Below, piece after piece: positions 60,347-64,000 of a DNA stretch of 64,000 nucleotides. This DNA is from Lepus europaeus (lineage: Eukaryota; Chordata; Mammalia; Lagomorpha; Leporidae): positions 100,441,439 through 100,505,438 of the forward strand of contig NC_084850.1 of assembly GCF_033115175.1 (NCBI RefSeq), given 5' to 3'. The notes beneath the pieces are model-generated. The model worked only from the letters and a program-made list of their open reading frames with translations, ran no database searches and was not told the DNA's origin. The translations under genes were made by a program, and so were the position numbers. The stretch's first letter is position 1, and each line of letters opens with the position of its first letter.

Positions 60347-60608
60347 TGGGTCCAGTGCTGTGGTGTAGCAGGTGAAGCCACCATCTGCCACACCAGCATC
60401 CCATATGGGCACTGGTTCGAGTCCTGGCTGCTCCACTTCTGACCCAGATTCCTGCTAATACACCTGGGAAAGCAGTAGAAGATGGCCCAAGTCCTTGGGC
60501 CCCTGCACCCACCTGGGAGACCCAGAGGAAGCTTCTGGCTTCTGGCTTTGGATCAGCCCAGCTCCGGCTGTTGCAGCCATTTGGGGAGAGAACCAGCAGA
60601 TGGAAGAT

Positions 60609-60647
<39 letters not shown>

Positions 60648-60688
60648 GTAACTCTGCCTTTCCAATAAAAATAAATAAATCATTTTCT
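60347..60688 (+). mobile_element. C-SINE with 15-bp TSD, intact B box
   Basis: Sense copy. 'aaaaaacttgttgat' (60332-60346) and 'aaaaaactggttgat' (60689-60703). B box 'ggttcgagtcc' at about 60414. Confidence 0.95.
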
Positions 60689-60703
60689 AAAAAACTGGTT
60701 GAT

Positions 60704-61695
60704 GACTAATACAAAATGCTAAGGTCATATGCATTGCAGCACTAAGGATCTAAAAGACTATGACAAGGGCTCTATGTTTGAGATTGATTTTGTAAACATA
60801 AGGTAAAAGAAGATAATTTTAGGAGGAGGTGCTGCCTTGTGTAGGGCTTTTACCTAGGTAGTTGCCAGTCTCCCAGTCTCCTCTGGGTCCTGCAGAGGTC
60901 ATGGGGTCCTGATCCTGGGACAGAAAGAGCACAGGAGGCAACCTGTGGTTGAGGTGTGGGCTGGACTGCACCATAGAGATTCCCTCAGCTATGTCCTTCC
61001 AGTCAGGCCAAAGCAAAGGCCAGAAGAGCAGTCCTGAGAACTGACCTCCATACACTGCTACAAACACAGGAGCTTGCTGAGAATGTCCGCTAATGGAGGA
61101 AAACAAACAAACAATAAATTGGCCCATAGGGAAGGGATTCGTTGTGTGCTGGAGCTGGCTCCCATAGGCTCCTGAGAGCCCATTGTGGGCGTATCTTTCC
61201 AACTGCACATTCCCTCCAACAACATCATGCTGGTAGCTTGAAATTGGCTATCATAGGAGTATTCATACCACAGAAATAAGCAAACGCTACAAATCAGGGT
61301 TTGTCTCCGGCTAAAGACCGTTTTACTAGCATGCCCCGCCCCTGGTGTGTGTTTAGAGAGGAGACACACGTTCCCCATGACAGCCCCTGTGAATGCACAG
61401 TGCCTAACCCTCATTACCTGGAAATGGACACCTACTGGTATTATCTGCCTGCAGCATTCCCGTTTGTCTTCCTCTGGCCTCAACACGCCCTGTTCTTTTT
61501 CTTGGTCCTGATAGTTTATTTATAAATCTATGTCTTACTCTACAGATTTGCAGTGGGCCCCCTCATAATATATATAAAGGAAAGTGGGTCACAACTATAC
61601 AAATTAAATCCAACACTGACGGCTACATCAGAACATTTTACTATAGAATAAAATAAGGTATGGCACCTCCACCTCCCACCCCCTTATTAGTATAG
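60704..61695. other. No gene; unique sequence
   Basis: About 1 kb. The minus-strand frames 60819-61208 and 61058-61486 are the longest here, but they overlap in different frames and match no family I know. Confidence 0.45.
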
Positions 61696-61699
61696 GCTA

Positions 61700-61912
61700 C
61701 AGCTACTGTGTACCTACTGTGTGCCAGTGCTTTAAATGGATTTGCTCCTATCTGCACATCCACTCTGGGAGCTGGGTGGTATTATCTGTCACTTTGTACA
61801 TGGACTGCTCAGTGAAAGGCCAAAGGACATACCATACTAGAATCCTGAGCCAGAATTTGAAGGCAAGGCTGTGTGACTTTAGAGCCCATGTCCATAACCC
61901 CTTCACCGCTCT
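61700..61912 (-). mobile_element. MIR SINE
   Basis: Antisense MIR: 'tactgtgtgccagtgcttta', 'ctgggtggtattatctgtca', 'gagccagaatttgaaggcaa', 'agagcccatgtccataaccc'. Confidence 0.8.
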
Positions 61913-62922
61913 GTTCTCAACACGTTTACTAAGCAACAGTGCCGCGTGGGAAGAGAGAAGGGGCTCAGGAACCGCCGTTCCCCTTTGCCCAGCCTGTCTC
62001 ATTATACTTCAGACCGCGTGTGGCGAGAGTGCTGAGGAAAGAGAGCCAGCTGACGCGTGGGATTGCCAAGCAACAGCTCCTGAAACCAAGTCAAACCATG
62101 GCAACCAAACACTGCAGACCCAGCCAGAGCCTCATTTCATTTGCAAGAGTGAGAGGAGGGCTTTGTCAACAACCGATGAGATACACGAGCAGACGACCAG
62201 CTACGCAAGCACAAGGAATTCTCATCATCATCATCATCATTCTTTTAAAGCACACAACACCAAATAATGCATGAAAATGGCTCCTTGGGAAAATGCAGCA
62301 TTAGACACATCATTACGCACCTATAAACTGTGTACACACACATTTTGCAAAAATGCATAGCTCCCATATCAACAATCTCCTCTGATTGCCCCTTCTTTAA
62401 TAGAACTATTCATTTTCAGGGGGGCGAAGGAGGGTTAACACATGAATAGGTCTCATTTAAAAATCAATTTATTTACAAAGCACCTTCTAATTAATTCCCC
62501 CCCCCCACTAACACTGTGTGCTGGGTATTGTTTTTTCCACTCCGTGGGCAGGAAAAGTATGATGTGGGGATTATAAATGAGTTTTCGCAGAGCGCACAGT
62601 TAATGAAGCACTGATGCAGGACTCCCTCTTGCAAAAGTGTCTTGAGTCTCGGACTGCTTTGACAATCTAATCACACCACAGCTCCTCTCCCTTGAAAAAA
62701 TGTACCTATAGCACCTGGCCTGCCTACGATTCAGTGGAACGTATGGTTCCCTCCAATGTGCAGCCACTGGATGCAACAATAGCAAAGGAACAATATTCAG
62801 TTACTTTTAATCATTATACACAGTGCTGTTGGGGCATTTTTGGTGTAGTGATTACAGGAAGTCTCCCTCAGATTTATTGCGCTGCTAATAATTTCAATGT
62901 GCTCAGTGCTTTTTGTTTGTTT
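61913..62922. other. No gene; unique sequence
   Basis: Includes a short (CAT)n at 62223-62240 and a C run at 62499-62506. The open frame 61719-62267 runs through the MIR and is not credible. Confidence 0.5.
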
Positions 62923-63212
62923 TTTGGAGAGGAGAGCACTACTTCATCTGCTGGTTCACTCCTCGAAACCCTGCAGTGGCCAGGGCTGGCCCAGGCAAAA
63001 GTTGGAAAATAGAAACACAAGCCAGGTTTCCCACATGGGTGGCAGGGACCCAACTAACTTGAGTTACCACCTGTTGCCTCCCAGAATGCACATCAGCAGG
63101 AAGCTGGAATGTGGAGCAGAATGTGGACCAGAACTCAACCCCTAGGCACTCTGATATGGTTTGTGGGTATCCCAACCAGCGTATTAACTGCTCAGCCCAA
63201 TTCCCACCCTTG
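62923..63212 (-). mobile_element. C-SINE, old, tail decayed
   Basis: Antisense copy of an older subfamily ('tgttgcctcccagaatgcac'). The tail is reduced to 'ttttggagaggagagcac'. Confidence 0.75.
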
Positions 63213-63518
63213 CACCAATTTTGATACCTCAAAATTTAATCCTGACATTATCTTCTGCCCACTGTGTTGGATAGGCATCCCTCCACCAGAAATGTTGTCT
63301 CTCAATGAACAAGTGACCTTGGAGCAAGTGGCTCACTCTCTCTCTCTCTCTGGGAGTGTTTGGTCATTTTGCTCACCTGCTGCAATCTGGACATTGTCAC
63401 TTTGCTGCCAAGAGACCTCATAGCTGTTTCAGTAATGGGAAGAATGATAGCCACTACTAAGCTAGTAGGGCAGTATACCTTTTTTCAGAGGTAGTAAAGC
63501 AGTTTGCTAAGGACCTAT
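63213..63518. other. No gene; unique sequence
   Basis: No recognised repeat. A short CT run lies at 63339-63349. Confidence 0.45.
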
Positions 63519-63568
63519 ACCAGGCCACAAGCAGTGGCTTTAACCAGCTGTGCCACAGCTCCTGGCTC
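63519..63568 (-). mobile_element. C-SINE terminal fragment
   Basis: Only the tRNA-side end survives ('agtggctttaaccagctgtg', 'ccacagctcctggctcc'). Confidence 0.6.
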
Positions 63569-63806
63569 CAATCTTTTTAATTCCCTTTTCCACAATTTTT
63601 GAGGTACTTTTGTACAGTATAGACCTTTGGTTTCTGACTGCTCCTCCCCTAACAGCTGGTGCTGGGCTGTCTATGAATACCACAGATTCTTTTCTCCCCT
63701 TAGTCTCATGGTCCAGACTAAAAGCTAATTGAGTGTCCTTTCTGACCCTCCAGAACACACCACTGTGATATTTAGAGATGAAAGGGAAAACATACCCAGT
63801 GAAGAA

Positions 63807-63871
63807 TGAGAGAGAGAAGGAGGAGAGAGAAGAGAGGAGAGAGGAGAGAGGAGAGAGGAGAGAGGAGAGAG

Positions 63872-63896
<25 letters not shown>
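63807..63896. repeat. (GA)n/(GAGAGGA)n compound microsatellite
   Basis: Homopurine tract of about 90 bp with seven-base GAGAGGA units. It is followed by a T run and 100 bp of unassigned sequence to the window end. Confidence 0.93.
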
Positions 63897-63903
<7 letters not shown>

Positions 63904-64000
63904 TGAGGCACTATTGGAGTAATGGAGGTTGAAGTCCCCTGGCCTTGAACATCATCAGTATCTCTCAGCCTTCCTCTCAATGTATGGATAGCTGAAGTTC

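Noticed and set aside
60819-61486. Minus-strand open frames of 129 and 142 codons
   Set aside because: They overlap in different frames, with no splice structure or family similarity that I can recognise.
61719-62267. Plus-strand 182-codon open frame ending in a His run
   Set aside because: It runs through an antisense MIR element and a (CAT)n tract, and has no recognisable domain. Probably chance.

Overview
The window is mammalian nuclear DNA, almost certainly from a lagomorph (most likely rabbit, Oryctolagus cuniculus, or a close relative). The evidence is the density of the tRNA-derived lagomorph C-SINE: about 48 whole or partial copies in 64 kb, on both strands, many with clean target-site duplications (TSDs). 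Some belong to a younger subfamily of the 'ggctcactaggctaatcctc' type. Older mammalian repeats also occur: L1M/HAL1, MIR, MER2 (Tigger), MER5A (hAT) and MaLR-like LTRs.

Only one protein-coding gene can be supported. USP27X lies on the minus strand at 13662-15797. It is an intronless, retrocopy-type ubiquitin protease of the USP22/USP27X/USP51 family. By known eutherian synteny (human Xp11.23, PAGE4 - USP27X - CLCN5) the window should come from the X chromosome; that is inference, because neither neighbour was recognised here. The gene starts inside a CpG island (about 15.2-16.0 kb). Its 5' flank carries a MER5A fragment, a G-quadruplex-type motif and an interrupted CTG/CAG repeat.

Layout. 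1-13 kb: antisense L1M with nested C-SINEs, two MER2 copies, a head-to-head C-SINE chimera, a MER5A, old L1 tails, an L2-like tail and a MIR. 13-17.5 kb: USP27X and its GC-rich 5' region. 17.5-27.7 kb: AT-rich, mostly single-copy sequence with MIRs, an L1M tail and an hAT element split by an L1 3' end. 27.7-34 kb: a tiny truncated U2 snRNA retrocopy, a C-SINE pair, and a 5.1-kb L1-type composite. The composite has a 5'UTR with a YY1 site and a broken ORF1 but no recognisable ORF2; a degraded retroviral gag-pro remnant lies in its place. 34-52 kb: HAL1/L1M remnants, LTR fragments and the densest C-SINE cluster. 52-64 kb: a 489-bp solo LTR with a 6-bp TSD, a 2.8-kb antisense L1M invaded by a 5'-inverted young L1 and two C-SINEs, a six-unit ~90-bp tandem array, a short gene-like block of unknown identity, and more SINE, LTR and MIR remnants.

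There is no operon-like organisation. Besides USP27X, the window mainly records successive retrotransposition, including repeated use of the same target sites. The most notable points are the apparent non-AUG start needed to include the USP27X zinc finger, the L1-retroviral composite, and the four copies of one 17-bp target sequence within 6.3 kb.
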